Below, in pieces: positions 37,100 to 37,135 of a DNA stretch of 37,135 nucleotides (positions within the stretch are counted from its first letter, which is position 1; each line of letters opens with the position of its first letter). Location: contig JALLBK010000357.1 of NCBI GenBank assembly GCA_036940085.1, positions 1 to 37,135 of the forward strand, written 5' to 3'. A program made the translations under genes and the position numbers. The notes under the pieces were generated by a model. It saw only the letters and a list, made by a program, of their open reading frames with translations. It did no database searches and was not told where the DNA came from. The stretch comes from Discostella pseudostelligera. Lineage: Eukaryota; Bacillariophyta; Thalassiosirophyceae; Thalassiosirales; Thalassiosiraceae.

Positions 37100-37135
37100 T
37101 TGTTCAGTTGGCGTGTGGCTATCTTCAATCTCGCT

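Noticed and set aside
1..37135. Transposons, CRISPR arrays, viral or organellar inserts, tRNA genes
   Set aside because: No transposase, reverse transcriptase, terminal repeats, regularly spaced repeats or cloverleaf-compatible T-loop sequences were recognised by eye; a tRNAscan-SE and repeat search would be needed to exclude small or decayed copies.

Overview
The window is nuclear DNA of a diatom, most likely a centric, Thalassiosira-like species; that placement is inference from gene content, not a database match. The evidence is short GT-AG introns of about 68-136 nt, dense gene packing on both strands, a UDP-glucose pyrophosphorylase fused to phosphoglucomutase (a stramenopile hallmark), a protein with a signal peptide followed by a diatom-type plastid cleavage site (G|F), large PPR proteins, a metacaspase, and Ser/Asp/Glu-rich low-complexity inserts. 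No bacterial, viral, transposon or CRISPR features were seen. One base (5627) is an N.

Layout. 1-1020 (+): 3' part of UDP-glucuronate decarboxylase (UDP-xylose synthase). 2108-5515 (+): UGP/PGM fusion enzyme. These two neighbours make UDP-glucose and consume UDP-glucuronate, and a cluster of four CACGTG boxes lies between them. 6020-8568 (-): plastid-type PPR protein. 9232-10989 (+): ARFRP1-like small GTPase enlarged to about 554 aa. 11264-11438 (-): U1 spliceosomal snRNA, recognised by its exact 5' end, its foldable stems and an Sm site. 11883-12254 (-): ribosomal protein uS10 (S20). 12891-13919 (+): UbiE/COQ5/MenG-type methyltransferase with a membrane anchor. 14218-17291 (+): patatin/SDP1-type triacylglycerol lipase with an EF-hand. 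17405-18592 (-): divergent 20S proteasome alpha-like protein behind a signal peptide. 18904-19982 (+): SAP-domain SARNP/Tho1-like RNA export factor. 20325-23093 (-): large unrecognised two-TM protein. 23149-24380 (-): 2H phosphoesterase (cyclic phosphodiesterase-like). 24803-25873 (+) and 26470-27408 (-): two tail-to-tail coiled-coil proteins of unknown function. 28256-31495 (+): STT3 oligosaccharyltransferase with a C-terminal ankyrin-like extension. 31771-32838 (-): type I-like metacaspase. 33414-37099 (-): large PPR protein of about 1104 aa.

How it fits together. Most genes are unrelated housekeeping functions: nucleotide sugars and N-glycosylation, RNA processing and export, organelle RNA handling, lipid turnover, proteolysis. 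The strongest cross-locus signal is regulatory. The exact 12-mer TTCCCGCCAAAA, a near-perfect E2F/DP site, occurs four times, always in gene-proximal intergenic DNA (upstream of the ARFRP1-like, lipase and metacaspase genes), with several one- or two-base variants elsewhere. CACGTG boxes recur in other intergenic stretches.

Exon boundaries were set by hand from GT/AG sites, reading-frame continuity and family sequence conservation. Boundaries inside conserved domains are firm. Those in unrecognised proteins and the exact start codons are less certain.
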